Under the pieces are notes generated by a model. It saw only the letters and a program-made list of their open reading frames with translations, was not told the DNA's origin and did not search any database. From Cristatella mucedo (Eukaryota; Bryozoa; Phylactolaemata; Cristatellidae): 64,000 bases of DNA. The DNA lies in NCBI GenBank assembly GCA_009760855.2, contig WPIO01000171.1:60001-124000 (forward strand), read 5' to 3'. Position numbers and translations under genes: made by a program. Positions 47,253 through 58,330 of this stretch are shown one piece after another; within the stretch, counting starts at the first letter, position 1, and the number at the start of each line of letters is the position of its first letter.

Positions 47253-49934
47253 CCTGTGTCTTCTCTTCTATCATTAATTACAACCTGATGGCCACAGCGG
47301 CAGATGATGAAACGTTAGGCAGGGAAGGACGATGGGGTTGGACATGATCCCTAGCACGAGGAATCTCCGGCGAAAAGTCTGCGATAGTCCAATGTCAGGG
47401 TCAGCGGCAGTAGCAGTGATGGGGTGGGCAATAATGTTGCTTACAGTGGCTTGGTTTTCTTGTCGCGAAGCTCCAAACTAGGCTGCGACTTCCTGTGGCC
47501 AGTTCAAAAGGAAGCTGACACCGTTGCGTCACAAACCTAGCTTCTGTTGTAGTATGTATGCGTTTGTCGCCGGCCTTGCAATTGGTTCTCTGTCAGCAAG
47601 AGAGAGTTTCGTTGCTGCGAATGCAAAGAGCTGCAAACCGCCGGCAGAGCCTGACCGTGGCCAAGGTGGTAGCAGCCGTGGTTGTCGCGGTGTTCGCCTG
47701 GGCAGGGGCGATCGTGACTGCTCGTGCATTGCAGGGCATCATGTTTATAGGTGTTGTCAGTGTTAACTGATTGAGTCCCGGCTTTGCATGCAATTTCCAG
47801 CCAAGCCTAATTCAATTAGCCGGGAGTTCACTGCTGAGTCAATATTTTTGTAAGGGTTGCTGGCAAGCCCAGTCTGGGTCAATTGAAAACGCCAGAGAAT
47901 GGTGGAGCAGCACCAGACTGACAGGCTGACGACAGAGCCACCGGGCAGAGGGGGGGGGGCAGGCAGGTATGATGGTGGGCAGGCAGGCAGAGGGGGGCAG
48001 GCAGGCATGATGGGCTGTCCCTGCTCCCCCTCGGAGCTTGCCAATGCCCGGCCAGTCTGTGTAGTCAGGCAGAGCCAACAGCTGCCTGATTCGTCTCATC
48101 ATCTCGGTGCCTGTGCTCTTCTCTGCCTGTTTTCCGTGCCTCCTGTTGTTCTTGGCATCAGCAGCCATGCTGATGCTGATGCTGATGCTGCTGCTGGTCA
48201 CACCTGCCCTACTTTAGCCAAGGACCTTAGTTTTGCAGTTGCCCTTTGGTGACCCTGACCTTGACTTTGCCTGACTCTTTGGCTGCTGACGAGAAGGACT
48301 GAAACACAGCCGGTGACTGGATGGCACTGGCTGTGGAGTGCAAGCAGCTTGGTCGCATAGATGGCAGCAACCTAGCTGCTGCAGTTGCCGTTGGGCAGTG
48401 GCCAGGTGAAGACCGTAGAATGCATGCCGTGCGCGAGGGGTGGGGGCAGCGTGTATTGGCCTTTTTTGAGGTGGGAAGCCGTGGGAAGAAGATACCTGAG
48501 AGGCTAGTGCACCAGCTCTTGAGGGCAGCAGGAGCAGTGCTATACATTGTCTGCACCGGACAGGATGAGCTCCGGATAGCCTCTGCTTTGGACAGCAGGT
48601 GCCTGTCTGCTGGCCTCTCTTCTGCTTTTGACCTCCGAGTGGCTGTCTTGCCCCTTTATCGCCAGCTGACAAGTTTCCGTCCGGTTTTAATAGAGGGCCG
48701 ATCGTTAAGGCCCAGCTTAAAACAATGGGCAGCCCTGCTGCCCTGGGAACTGAGTTTGCAGCACCTCCAGGGAAGCTGCTGGGGCAAGCTGTCTGCTCTG
48801 CAGCCAGTGACCCCAGTGACTTTCTAGTAACTTGTACTCAGAAGCGCAGGTATGCTGGCCAAAAAGCTGCACCGAGACAGAGCGGGGAGTTTGCTGAGAG
48901 AAAATTTATTTAGTAGTAAAGTCCATAAAACTCGGGAGTGAGCCTGCCTGGCCTGCATGTACCGAGCCTGCTGTGCAGCCACCTTGTACCGAGCTGGCCT
49001 AACTCTGCAGCTGCTGCTGCTTCTGCTGGCAGCCTATCAATCCTACCAGCTATTCTATCCTTCGCTCGTCCCCGAAGGCGAGCAGTGTGAAAGATGTGCT
49101 GCACATGGAGAAAGTGTCACTAGAAGCCTCTCTGGACAGGTCGCTTTGATCGGCTGAACTGCGGTTTCCCGAGCTGCGTACGTGAGCCTGCGATGTAGAG
49201 AGAATAGCCGGTCGCAAGTCAAGAAATGTTACAAATGCAATGTCTCGGATTCCGGACGATTAAGGCAGGCATGCCTAGACGCCTCAGCAGCATCGCCAGC
49301 TTTGTCTGGCTGCTTAGTTATAAGAGCACTTTTGTGCATCTTTTTTCAGAAGCTTTCTATTGGATGCCGACTCTGCTGCGAGCAGAGTCGGTACAGCGAG
49401 CAGACCACCTGTAGCATGCCATCACTGCTGCCATTCTGTTTCCTCCTGCTTCCGTCTGCTCGAATGGGGTGGCAGTAAGCTCGCTTGCCTTTCGGCTCCT
49501 ACGGCTCAGCTTCCGGTCATGCCTTCGATTGAGACACCGATAGGGAAAGCTTGCACTGCGAAAGCCGTGTAGCCATGTGCTTGGCTAGGTTGCATTCTAT
49601 CTACACTTACTTTGCCATTTGACCTGGACTTGGCAGCCGTGCAGTGCACAGACCTGCTCACCAGTTCGAAGAGGCAATCAGAGTGAGGCAGTTTAAACAT
49701 GTTTTCTGGGTCGTCTTTTGCTCTTCTTAAAGGCAGCAGACCGGTTTATTTGTGGTTGCTGGCTACCTTCCCCTGCGTCTGCCACTTTCGGTTGTCTCGA
49801 CGGCTCCTTTGCATGTCGTGGTTGGCAGTTAAGCACACACAGGGTTCGGCCTGTTCCGTTGTTGTGATCTTGTGTGCGCACCTACACTGCTCGCACCTCT
49901 GGTCGTCAGCGAGGCCAGTGCTTCCTCGTTCCAG
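47253..49934 (+). other. Presumed intron of the ZMIZ-like gene; no exon found
   Basis: This stretch precedes the first recognised exon. Frames at 47,524-47,770 and 48,321-48,827 are open for 70-168 codons but show no ZMIZ N-terminal features and no repeat match. The run just before 49,935 (GTGCTTCCTCGTTCCAG) is a good polypyrimidine tract and 3' splice site. Confidence 0.4.
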
Positions 49935-50402
49935 GCAGGACACACCTTTGGCCTGGCAGACGGCCTCTGCCGCTGGGTCTGCCATGTCAGGACAGGCAAT
50001 GCAGCAGCAGCCTCAGCCGCATCTGTCAGTGGTGACCACGGTGTGGGGCGTGACGCAGGGCGCCCAGGGTGCACCTCACATGGCTCAGCAGCAACAGCAG
50101 CAGCAGCAGCACCTGGCCGCGATGGCGAGTATGGGCGGCGGCGGAGTATACGGCGGTGGTGGCGGGCCTGGGTTGCCCCACCACACTATGAGTGCAGCAG
50201 CAGGCGCTGCCGGGATGCAGTATGTAGGCGGCAGCGCCGTGTCGGGAATGCCTCATCCATCGGCAGCGATGAGTGGGCACCACCAGCAGATGCACAGCTT
50301 GAGCAGACAACACTCCTATCCCGGTGCATTGCCACCGGCCGCCATGATGGCCACACCTGATAGCCTTTACCATCGGCAAAATTCGACTGGAGGTGCCGGA
50401 GG
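49935..50402 (+). CDS. zmiz: ZMIZ-like protein, exon a (first recognised coding exon)
   Basis: ZMIZ proteins are nuclear PIAS-like transcriptional co-regulators with a MIZ/SP-RING SUMO-ligase finger. This exon encodes about residues 1-156 of the visible part. The motif LSVVTTVWGVT (from 50,020) is a hallmark of ZMIZ1/ZMIZ2, and the preceding DTPLAWQ resembles the DSVPWQQ that stands before it in the vertebrate protein. That resemblance is why I start the exon upstream of the first Met at 49,984. The acceptor is TTCCTCGTTCCAG; alternatives lie at 49,910, 49,960 and 49,991. The rest is Q, G, A and M rich. The donor is GTGAGT at 50,403, leaving phase 2. The helical N-terminal domain of ZMIZ must lie in earlier exons not identified here. 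Confidence 0.85.
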
Positions 50403-50550
50403 GTGAGTAATAAGCAGTTGGTTCGTCAAGGAAGATGGCCGACGTTTATGGCAGCCTGCTTCAGCTGGCTAGCTAGTCTCTGTTTGGTCTCATAGCTGTT
50501 AATTAATTAGCTGCCGGCATGCAACCTGGGCCACCGGTCTCACACGACAG

Positions 50551-50841
50551 TTAATGGCTGCTTATGTTACTGATAGTGCTTATATCCTGATAGCTAGTAG
50601 GACTTGGGCTTGTGTGACCAGATCTGGTGCATTCTAGGCTGCAACTTAACTCTGGAGAAATTGTTAGCATGTCTTGCTTTCTTCCTTCTTTCGGATGGGG
50701 GCGGACAAGTTTAAATTGTTTTTCAAAACCGGCGAGGTCATGTGAGAGTTTCTTCTCACCGTGAGCGACGTCGGCAAAAGCATGGTCCACAGAGTTGACA
50801 GCTTGTTGTCCAACTGCGTGCAGCTTGTCTCGAACACTCAT
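50551..50841 (-). CDS. Hypothetical antisense ORF inside a ZMIZ intron
   Basis: A 96-codon frame starts at an ATG at 50,841. Its first 55 residues (MSVRDKLHAVGQQAVNSVDH, FADVAHGEKKLSHDLAGFEK, QFKLVRPHPKEG) look protein-like: mixed charge, amphipathic helix-like heptads, and none of the Ser/Leu/Ala/Gln bias of nearby chance frames. The second half is Ser/Thr rich and less convincing. I do not recognise the family. It could be a lone exon of an antisense gene, a retrocopy fragment, or chance. A possible donor (CACGGTGAGAAG) lies within it at about codon 28. Confidence 0.3.
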   Translation of the reverse strand: MSVRDKLHAVGQQAVNSVDHAFADVAHGEKKLSHDLAGFEKQFKLVRPHPKEGRKQDMLTISPELSCSLECTRSGHTSPSPTSYQDISTISNISSH

Positions 50842-50924
50842 GGTGCCACAGTCTCACAATCCTGCCACGCCCAGTCTCACTATTCGAAGAAACCAAAGCG
50901 AGTTATTATTACCAGAGTACACTA

Positions 50925-51078
50925 AGTAAGGAGGTTGCTTTTCACAACCTATGTCCCGAGGTAGTGGGTTCGAAGCCTGTGGGCGATTCGCTTTTGCCAC
51001 TGCAAGTGGTGGTGATAGGTAAAGGCTCTTCTGTCACTATGCAAAAGAGGCTGCAAAACTAGCTAGTATTTTTTTTAG
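50925..51078 (+). mobile_element. SINE A, slightly decayed, in a ZMIZ intron
   Basis: It has the order of the other copies: AAGGAGGTTGCTTTTCAC, a degraded hairpin, B box GGTTCGAAGCC, GGGCGATTCGCTTTTGCCAC, AGGCTCTTCTGTCACTATGC and a T-rich tail. The A-box end is truncated. Confidence 0.75.
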
Positions 51079-54000
51079 TATGCTGGCAGTAAAAGTTGCT
51101 TGGCACCACCATCGTGATCGGCGTGCTAGCTCGTGCATGCCCATGCTCGTGCTGCCGCTGCACAGGAATTGCTTAGGCTTCAGCCGAGCAAAGCTAGCTC
51201 AGGCCAGTGTTACCGAGTGTCCATGGTCTGTCAGGAAAGATGCACAAGTGCTGGCAATATTTGGCCCTGAAGCCACCCTGCCGTCGACTGTGCTGCCTAT
51301 TCCAAGTTTCTTTTGAGGCTGCCACCTTGTCAGCACAACCAATGGCAAGGCGGATGAATGTTTGCTGATACACGATTAATCTCCATTCTTCTATTTTTAT
51401 GCCATTCATTATATTGCTTGAATGCTTTGGTTCAAGTTCTAACTGGCAGTAACCGGCTGCTTGGCTTCTTGGGCCCCCCTCCCGACTACCCAGAATCCAA
51501 GCTTTCTTTCAGCCGTGGTCGTCGTCTCCAGTCAGCCCAGTACCTGCTACAATGGCTTCCGCACCACGATGCATTCGACTTCCAACGCCTCGGCACCTTC
51601 GTACAGATCGAATCTGCTGAACCGTTTTGGCTCAGACCTTTTGGGCTCCCACTACCAGGTCTTTCATGCTCTGCTGAACGATGCACTTTGCTGCTTCATT
51701 CTTGTATGTGCACTTTAAGACCTCCTTTCTCCTGAGGATGTGTGGCGCCTCCTGATGATGTAGCCTGGATAGCACGTGTGTCCAGCAGCAGCTGTTTTCT
51801 GAGCAAGTTTCTAGGCGTATCTATTACTACACCACGTCGAACCATGTGTTAGTGGACCAATTTAAGCCAATACTGGTTTTGACCTGCATTGCCTTAGACC
51901 AGATGGTCAAGATTGATTTAGATTGGTACACCCAGTCTCGTTCTGGCTGGTGCTGCCCCTTGCTCTATGTTTCGTGATTGATGGTGCCTTAAGTGAGCAT
52001 CCTCAGCTCTCTATCTCTTGGTCGTTTGTGGCTGTAAATGTTCTTGCCTAATGTGCAGTGTTCAAGCAGCTGCACCTTGAACTTGGTGCCAGGCTGTGCC
52101 TACCCACCTTGTTAACTTTCCTGCCTGTCTGTGCTGTACTATCTATGCTGCTTATTTTGCAGTCAGTAATGTTGGTACAATATTTTCCGGTCTCAGCTGA
52201 GCTACCAAAAGTGAAAAATCCCCTATATTTGCACCAAGGGCATTTGCACGATATAAGCATGATACTTGTGTGCTGCTTGTGTAAGTAAGCATGATACCCA
52301 CATGTTAGTGCATGCTTGTCTGAGCATATTACCATACTTGTCATTAGGTCTTGGTTATTTCTTGCATAGCTGGCTGGGAAATTTGTAAGTGCCTGAATGG
52401 AACTTGGGTCCTCTTAGGGCACTGTACAGAAGCCTTGTTATTATTATCACCAGCAAACCGCTGGAAAGAAAATGTTGGTGTCGCTATAGGCAGTTGAGCC
52501 CACGACCTAGGAAGCCAAGAGCAAGAGCAAGATTTATCTGTTTCTTTTGACAAATCAACTACCCAACCTCTTTTCGAAGAATGATTTGGATAGTGCTCCT
52601 CCCCTCACTGACCTCGCAGTGACCTTCTGCTGCAGAGGCACCGGGTTGCAGCAGGTTTCCCTGAAACCCTTTGGTTGAAAGCCGGCTGGGTCTCAGCCTG
52701 TAGATGTAACTCATTCCCCGAGATCCGTCAAGCGGTACGTTATATAGTAATAATAAGGCATTTGTATTACTCGTAGAATTGAATCTGCCTAGGCACTTTA
52801 CATATGCTGTAAGGGAAGCATTTCTGCTACCCTGTAGCCACTGCTCACCGCACTTACTTCGCTTTGCACTGATTTCCTTCGCTGTATTCCCCAGGCATTG
52901 CCCTCTAGCACCGTCTCCCCCGCCGCGTGATTGGAAAGCTAGTCAGTGTTGCAAGCAACTTCGCGGATTTACTGCCCGAGCTGGGCCGTGGCGCTCAGAC
53001 AGAGACTAGGCAGCCTAATTGTTGGGAGAGAAAGTCTGGAGGAGCTGTCTGATTGAAGGCAGCCCAGCCCAGTCTAGTTGGAGCCAGCCAGCTTGGCTTG
53101 GTGGAGCCCACTCACAGAGCTGCTCAACCGGGTCATCGACATGATGAATTGCTCCTCGATTAAGCTCTGAGAGAGAGTCTGTGAACCCCAGGCCACAGCC
53201 TGCCTGAAGCAGGTGTTGCTGACCACCACCCTCACACCCATCCCCTCCCCTCCCCCCCCCCTTAGCCGTGGGTGGCTGCAGAGCATGCCAGCTGCTGCCC
53301 CCCATGTGAGCACCTTGCACTGACCCACCTTGACCGTGTCAGTCACAGGATCTGCCATAGCCACCCTACTGCAGACATTGGTGACAGAACTGAAAATAGC
53401 ATTATGCTTGGGTCGACTTGAACATTCTCTGTCACTGGACTATAGGTCCGTCCCATTCTTCTGCCTGCCTGAATTAGTATGTTCGCTATATGTTCGCTGG
53501 CCTCGCTTCCTCTGACCTCTCACTCTTCTGACTTTGGTCGCTCGGTTTTACCCCTTGAAATAGCTTCAAACTCAGTGGAGACCGTGGCCTCGAGTTGGCA
53601 AGCTCTCAAAGCCTTGACCACACTGCCATCATGCCATCTCCTGGTTAAGCATTTAGAAAGAAGCTAACACGTTCCTCGAAGCTTTGTGCTAATGAGCTGT
53701 CCTTGGTGTGCTCCTGTGTTCTGTAACTTCACGGCAGGAGACTGTAGAGTGATAGAGCGATACACTTTCGTGTATAGCGCCGCTGCAAACTTGTTCTTTT
53801 TCCCATTTGCTTACCTGTATGTCGGTGCATGGTTCGGTGCATATTTCAGTTTGTGATCAATTTTCCAGCCGATGCATTGCGGTCCCTAAAAACCAGTGCT
53901 TCTGCGTCATTAAGTATTGCTGGGGTGCGTATCAATAATTGACCTTGGCATTTATTTCCCCTTTCGTGCCTGTGTTTGCATGATCGACATCTTGGGCAGC

Positions 54001-54323
54001 CATACAGCCGGTCAGCAGCCCCTGCTGGCTAAACAGCTGCGGCTGGCTTGCACTGATCACTGGTCATTTGTCTGTTTACTGCCATGACGTCTGTCGGAGT
54101 GCTCTATTAGTCGGAGCAGTCAGTTAGCTAGCTAGCTATGAACGAGGTGCTGTAGCATCGCAGCCAACTGCTGCTGCTGCTGCCGCCTGTGTCTGAGCAG
54201 TATGCAGCCACCATGCTAGCAGCTGAAGTCAGATGTACCGGTCTTGCTGTTGCTGCTGCTGCCGCCGCCACTGCAGCTTCGGTAGGGATGCAGCTCGAGC
54301 TGACAAGTTACGTTTTGCTTCAG
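51079..54323 (+). other. ZMIZ-like gene intron between exons a and b, remainder
   Basis: The intron runs from 50,403 to 54,323. Besides the SINE at 50,925 and a LINE tail at 52,745-52,825 (minus), it has a SINE B-like tail at 52,386-52,445 (GTAAGTGCCTGAATGGAACT). No further exon was recognised. It ends in GTTTTGCTTCAG. Confidence 0.6.
52745..52825 (-). mobile_element. Family A LINE 3' tail, decayed
   Basis: AGTAATAATAAGGCATTTGT, then CTGCCTAGGCACTTTACATA and TGCTGTAAGGG on the plus strand are the complement of the family A tail. Confidence 0.55.
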
Positions 54324-54582
54324 GGGCTACATGTCAGCTGGCGGTGGACCGAGTCACGTGACACTCGGTGGACCTCATAGCAACCATGACTACCAGCCGC
54401 CTGCCGGAGCCCTGTCGGCAGCAGCACTGGTCGCTGCTGCGGCCACAGCCACTGCAACCGCTACAGCCACGGCCAGCATGGTTCTGCAGGAGCAGCAGCA
54501 GCAGCGGCACCAGCAGCAGCAGCAGCAAATGACCCCTCCACCTCATCAGCCGGGCTCCTACTCGGCTGCTATGGCTGCCCAG
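54324..54582 (+). CDS. zmiz: ZMIZ-like protein, exon b (Ala-Thr repeat)
   Basis: It encodes about residues 156-242. Phase 2 from exon a is completed by the first G, and the frame reads GYMSAGGGPSHVTLGG. The diagnostic part is LVAAAATATATATATASMVL, nearly the same as the alternating Ala-Thr segment followed by V/L-L-Q-E in vertebrate ZMIZ1. It is followed by a Q/H-rich run and PPPHQPGSYSAAMAAQ. The acceptor is TTTTGCTTCAG and the donor AGGTAAAC at 54,583; it ends in phase 0. The Ala-Thr stretch is unusual enough to serve as a family signature by itself. Confidence 0.88.
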
Positions 54583-54932
54583 GTAAACCACTGCTCGTGG
54601 TTATCCCCCCTGCAGCGATAACAGATACCCAACCCCCCTTGCTCATGCTACCATGATGCCCACTCTTGTGTGGCGCACCCAATACACCCCCCCCCCCCCC
54701 CGAGCTCATTCGAAATGATCGTGTTGGCTGTCGGCTACTGCATGTGAATGAGGCATTTCGGAGCAAGCGACCACTTGGGAGTCACCAGTCGGAGTAACAA
54801 TGGGACATGCTGTGTGGATCTTTGCACCTGCATAGTCCTAGCCAACCAAATAGAGCCCTGACAGCTCGACAAGGAATTTTTTTTTTTTTTAGCTTAGTGC
54901 TGCTGTTATGGCAGTGTTGTGAAATAACACAT

Positions 54933-54975
54933 CGTGTGTGTGTGTGTGTGTGCGCGTGCGTGCGCGTGCGTGTGT
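54933..54975. repeat. (TG)n/(CG)n microsatellite
   Basis: An alternating TG run with CGTGCG interruptions. Confidence 0.9.
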
Positions 54976-55854
54976 GCCGGCCGTGTTTTCATCATCCAAA
55001 AAGGCTCTGTTTTCTAGCACTTGCTGATAATTTGTTTGCCTTAGCTTTCTGTTTGTTGTGTATGGATTCTACGCTGCGCAAGTTTGGCTGAGATGGGTTA
55101 AAGAGAGGACAAGAGATGGGCAAGGAGGGAAGAGAGACCAAGAGAGTGAGAGGGAGGGAGAATGAGTGTGACACACAGAGAGTGAGAGATAGACTGACAG
55201 AGAGTGAGAGACGGAGAGAACCTGACAGTGAGCTGATGGCTCTGACTGCCCCTACTACGATCTGTGCGAATTGCAGCCGTTGCATACATTGAGTCGGCTA
55301 TAATGTGGCTGAAATTGGCACTCACCGAGTAAAAGGTCCGCACGGCAAAGTTATTGCTACTTATTCGATAGCTGAATAGCAAGATAAAACGTTTGAATCG
55401 CCTCTATTAAAAGCCCTTGGGTGGCTTCGGCACACCTACCCCAGATGGTTTCGAACTTAGTAATGGCTATGTTTGAGCAGCAGGATGAACCGTAATGAGA
55501 GCTATCAGCCAACTCTCTCTCTGCAGCCTCGCAATGGCAGAACCAAGAAGGGCAAGGACGTGCCACTGCCTGAGTGGCAGCAGTCGGCGCCAGTGCCAGC
55601 ACTTTGGATTTGGTTTTTGTCTTGCCAATGCAGTGACATTTCACTAATCGTTCTCATAAATTTGCTAATGATCTCCTACCTCCTCTAAACCAACAACTAG
55701 GGCTGTGCTAATTGGTGAACCGACCGGATTGGTGTTACAGTCGGCTCAGGCCAAACGTTGGCCCTGCCTCAGCATTAGCAGTACTGCTTAGGAGGACCTA
55801 CACCCGGAGCTGCTGAGAGTGGTCGCCTTGGCCAGATGGTGGAGGGGCCCTCAG

Positions 55855-55855
55855 T

Positions 55856-55952
<97 letters not shown>

Positions 55953-55960
55953 CCTCTCCC

Positions 55961-56040
<80 letters not shown>
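55855..56040. repeat. (TC)n tract in ZMIZ intron
   Basis: Two runs of TC separated by a short CCCTCTCC interruption at about 55,950-55,965. Confidence 0.95.
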
Positions 56041-56043
<3 letters not shown>

Positions 56044-56695
56044 GTGCAGCGCTACTTGTCCTAGCAGACCTGCTCACTGTGTTTGCCCCCCCCCCCCAGT
56101 ATCACTACCCCCTAGCAGGTGTGCGTCGTGCAAGCCTGGCTTCAAACTAAGAGGCGGTCTTGGCCTCTTCGAAAGATGGCCACTGTGACACGTCTACAGT
56201 CACTCGGACCGTCCACTATACGTCACGCTCGGTTTCACTGCCGAGCACTATGGCTCAGCTACTGGAACCGATCACTTCCCCATAGCCCCAAGAGATGTGG
56301 TTGAGAAAAAATGCCCTCCGAATTAGTGTTTGCATCTGTAGATCAGGCTTTGAAAGCTGGATGCCAACGTTTTAATTAATTCACCCGAAAGGTTGTGTCC
56401 AGCGACTTGCTTTTGGCCATCTAGTCCCAAGAGCTATTTTTTCCACTTAGCTTTTAGCTTTCTAGCTGTAGCCGACTGGCCTGACTGCAGCAGCAGCTGT
56501 CCACTCAGACAGCTGCTGCTGCAGCCTGCATTTTTTACACCTGACTCGGACAGCAGCAGTGCTTTGACAGAATGTAGGAGTTGAGCAGAGACTGTCGCGG
56601 ACAGGGCCCCCTCGGCTGCATAGTGAACCTGGCTGCCTCGCAGTCTGTGGTCCGCCGATGTGTGTGACCGACACCGTCGTGCGCACTCACTGTTT

Positions 56696-56994
56696 GGCTA
56701 CCTGGCATCGTGGCTACCTGGCATCGTGGCTACCTGGCATCGTGGCTACCTGGCATCGTGGCTACCTGGCATCGTGGCTACCTGGCATCGTGGCTACCTG
56801 GCATCGTGGCTACCTGGCATCGTGGCTACCTGGCATCGTGGCTACCTGGCATCGTGGCTACCTGGCATCGTGGCTACCTGGCATCGTGGCTACCTGGCAT
56901 CGTGGCTACCTGGCATCGTGGCTACCTGGCATCGTGGCTACCTGGCATCGTGGCTACCTGGCATCGTGGCTACCTGGCATCGTGGCTACCTGGC
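56696..56994 (+). repeat. 16-bp minisatellite, about 18.7 near-perfect copies
   Basis: The unit GGCTACCTGGCATCGT repeats with essentially no divergence until the last copy. Because 16 is not a multiple of 3, every plus-strand frame is open and each reads the same 16-residue repeat (YLASWLPGIVATWHRG) per 48 bases. It ends 57 bases before the acceptor of exon c and is in frame with it, producing an apparent 429-codon ORF (56,710-57,999). The good 3' splice site at 57,050 argues that it is intronic. Confidence 0.95.
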
Positions 56995-57051
56995 GTCTTG
57001 CTGCTGCTGCTGTTTTCCCTACTAAAGCCGTCTTTTCTGTTTGTTCGCCAG

Positions 57052-57702
57052 CTGCACCACTACGCAGGTGCTCCCTACGGTTCGTCGGTTGCCACGGCTG
57101 CCTCGGCGGCCATGGCAGGACGCCATACTGGAGGAGGGCAGCACATGTACCTTGGCGGACCGGGCGGTGGCCAGCTGTCCGGACAGCCCGGCAGCATGAC
57201 AACGCCCGGCATGATGATGGCCGGCGGTGGCGCTATGATGTCCGGCCCCACGCTTCAGCAGCAGCAGCAACTACAGCAGCAGCAGCAACTACAGCAGCAG
57301 CAGCAACTACAGCAGCAGCAGCAACTACAGCAGCAGCAGCAACTACAGCAGCAGGCGGCGATGCAGCGAGCCGTCGCAGCAGCAGCCGATGGGCAGTCGT
57401 CTGCTGGCGGCGGGGGCATGCTCTCCGGCCACGTGTCCGGTCAGGCCATGCCCTCGTCCGGTGCAGCAGGCAGCGGTGGTGGAGTGCTGAGACACCAGTC
57501 ACTGGGTGACATGCAGGGCTATCAGACGCGACTGCCGTCAGCCTATGCGCAGCAGCAGCAGCCGCCGCAGGCCGCCGCGCAGAAGCGTCACGGAGGACAG
57601 CAGAACTATGCAAGCTTCGATCCGTCTGTCATGCCGGCCGGTGCGACGGCAGCCAGCGCTGCAGCGGCTGCAGCTGCGGCCGCAGCTGCTTCGGCTGCAG
57701 GG
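57052..57702 (+). CDS. zmiz: ZMIZ-like protein, exon c (Gly/Met- and Gln-rich)
   Basis: It encodes about residues 243-459 as 217 whole codons, phase 0 on both sides, so its skipping would keep the frame. It begins LHHYAGAPYG. A Gly/Met-rich segment (SMTTPGMMMAGGGAMMSG) resembles the Met/Gly/Pro-rich middle of ZMIZ1. Next is a perfect run of QQQQQL units encoded by an 18-bp repeat (about 57,255-57,350), then GQSSAGGGGMLSGHVSGQAM and a terminal poly-Ala run. The donor is GGGGTAAGTG. This low-complexity region probably acts as a disordered transactivation segment, an inference from family knowledge. Confidence 0.85.
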
Positions 57703-58296
57703 GTAAGTGAGGAGCCTCGGGCACGCGTCAGCCAGTCGTGTAGCCATGCGACTTCTGGTCAGGGGTGGCCGTGCATCGTCTGCTCAGGGCAAGCTGGTTC
57801 GATTAGGGCCACTGGTCGACGATCGACCCCCCCATCAGTTCTGCATTTCCAAACCTCGAAGCCAGTACGCATACTGCTAAACGAGTGCTGGGTTTTGGCA
57901 GCTGCTAATAGTAGTAATTATTATAAGAAAAGTACTTGTGTATCCTTCCCTAGGAGAATTAAATCTCATCTAATGAAACACGGACCATGTACTTGCTGAT
58001 TGCTGTTCACGTGTAGGCAAACGAAGAGTGAGTGCACACTTGCATCGAGCTCTCGCTGCTACGCACCTATATGCACCTGTACATTTGCCTGTACCTCGGT
58101 ATGCACCTGTGTACCTCTGGCTCGTGGCCAAGGTGCGTGCTTCAAGCAGCCAGCGGCTTGTGCTTTAGCTCTGCAGCATATGCAAAGCGCCCGGAAAGAG
58201 ACTCTTTCCGGCTGCTATACTGATGACATGAATGTAGTGTTTATGTGCTGATAACAACTCTGCCGATAGTAATAATAAGACATTTGTCTAGTGCAC

Positions 58297-58298
<2 letters not shown>

Positions 58299-58326
<28 letters not shown>
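58299..58326. repeat. (CA)n microsatellite
   Basis: About 28 bases of CA. Confidence 0.9.

Positions 58327-58330
<4 letters not shown>

Larger units (their letters stand above)
54583..57051 (+). other. ZMIZ-like gene intron between exons b and c
   Basis: It contains a (TG)n tract (54,933-54,975), a long (TC)n tract (55,855-56,040), two poly(C) runs (54,689-54,701 and 56,087-56,096) and the 16-bp minisatellite (56,696-56,994). No exon was recognised inside. The 3' splice site is TCTGTTTGTTCGCCAG. Confidence 0.75.

Noticed and set aside
48321-48827. 168-codon ORF upstream of ZMIZ exon a
   Set aside because: It contains no ZMIZ N-terminal features or other domain. Overlapping minus-strand frames of similar length suggest a composition effect.
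56710-57999. Single 429-codon ORF as a gene
   Set aside because: It is the 16-bp minisatellite joined in frame to ZMIZ exon c and to the following intron. Good splice sites at 57,050 and 57,703 define the real exon.
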